From Arcicella aquatica (GTDB lineage Bacteria > Bacteroidota > Bacteroidia > Cytophagales > Spirosomataceae), in contig NZ_JAYFUL010000022.1 in assembly GCF_034928825.1 (NCBI RefSeq), positions 26,569 to 90,568 on the forward strand: 64,000 nt of DNA, read 5' to 3'. This document shows positions 63,941-64,000 of the stretch, one piece after another. The notes below the pieces were generated by a model that saw only the letters and a program-made list of their open reading frames with translations, made no database searches and was not told the origin of the DNA. How positions within the stretch are numbered: position 1 is the first letter of the stretch; each line of letters opens with the position of its first letter. Both the position numbers and the translations under genes were made by a program.

Positions 63941-64000
63941 ATGAATTTAGAAGATATATCAAACTCAATTGAGTTTTTAGAAATTAATCAACTTTTGGAA
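63941..64000 (+). CDS. Start of an unidentified gene, truncated by window end
   Basis: An ATG followed by 20 open codons (MNLEDISNSIEFLEINQLLE) to the last base. It is too short to name. A leader with TTTTATTAATTTTG precedes it. Confidence 0.4.
   Translation, partial: MNLEDISNSIEFLEINQLLE

Overview
The window is AT-rich DNA from a member of the Bacteroidota, most likely a pigmented cytophagalean (Spirosomaceae-like; genus not determinable by eye). The pointers are SusC/SusD receptor genes, a type IX secretion C-terminal sorting domain, a MurF-alanine racemase fusion, a carotenoid lycopene cyclase, promoters of the Bacteroidota form (TTTG, about 20 nt, TAnnTTTG), and start codons without Shine-Dalgarno sequences. 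No rRNA, tRNA, CRISPR array or complete insertion sequence was recognised.

Layout. (1) 0-9.1 kb is an accessory island: a truncated AraC regulator, an Rpn/YhgA-type nuclease, and seven small, mostly uncharacterised minus-strand genes (NTF2-like, a frameshifted YcxB-like protein, a transglutaminase-like protein, a HAD-CPCC fusion, an M50 protease-TPR fusion and others). Palindromic spacer repeats that occur nowhere else in the window separate several of them. (2) 9.1-36.6 kb is mostly core: lycopene cyclase, metK, hibernation factor, a VRR-NUC nuclease, two DUF2157-like membrane proteins, pgk, murF-alr, a DeoR regulator, corA, a serine hydrolase, YebC/TACO1, truA, a large secreted SGNH esterase, mutS, radA and an outer-membrane barrel. 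(3) 37.0-46.8 kb mixes defence and core genes: a PtuA/PtuB (Septu-type) pair directly in front of a RecD-like helicase, NUDIX, pyrE, dprA, a MerR regulator, an AbiE-type toxin-antitoxin pair whose toxin gene is broken, and an MpaB-family oxygenase-like protein. (4) 46.9-57.9 kb is a xylan-type polysaccharide utilization locus on the minus strand: ECF sigma factor, FecR anti-sigma factor, SusC with an STN signalling domain, SusD, a GH10 xylanase with a carbohydrate-binding module inside its barrel, and a GH35 enzyme. (5) 58.4-64 kb holds a palindrome-rich spacer, alaS, a second Rpn-type nuclease, a small membrane-anchored cytochrome c and the start of a further gene.

How parts work together. 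In the polysaccharide locus, SusC/SusD would bind and import xylo-oligosaccharides released by the GH10 lipoprotein. Substrate-loaded SusC would signal through its STN domain to FecR and free the sigma factor to express the locus. PtuA (ATPase) and PtuB (HNH nuclease) form a two-gene anti-phage module.

The intergenic DNA is rich in repeats of several families: perfect palindromes with a GACTTAAGTC centre (four copies), about 430-bp double-armed inverted-repeat elements (two full copies plus derivatives), half-palindromes of the CTGTGGC type, and short tandem heptamers (four loci, one inside alaS). The strongest candidates for something undescribed are the cassette-like gene array at 2-8.8 kb and the long inverted-repeat elements. 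Family assignments come from reading motifs without database searches.
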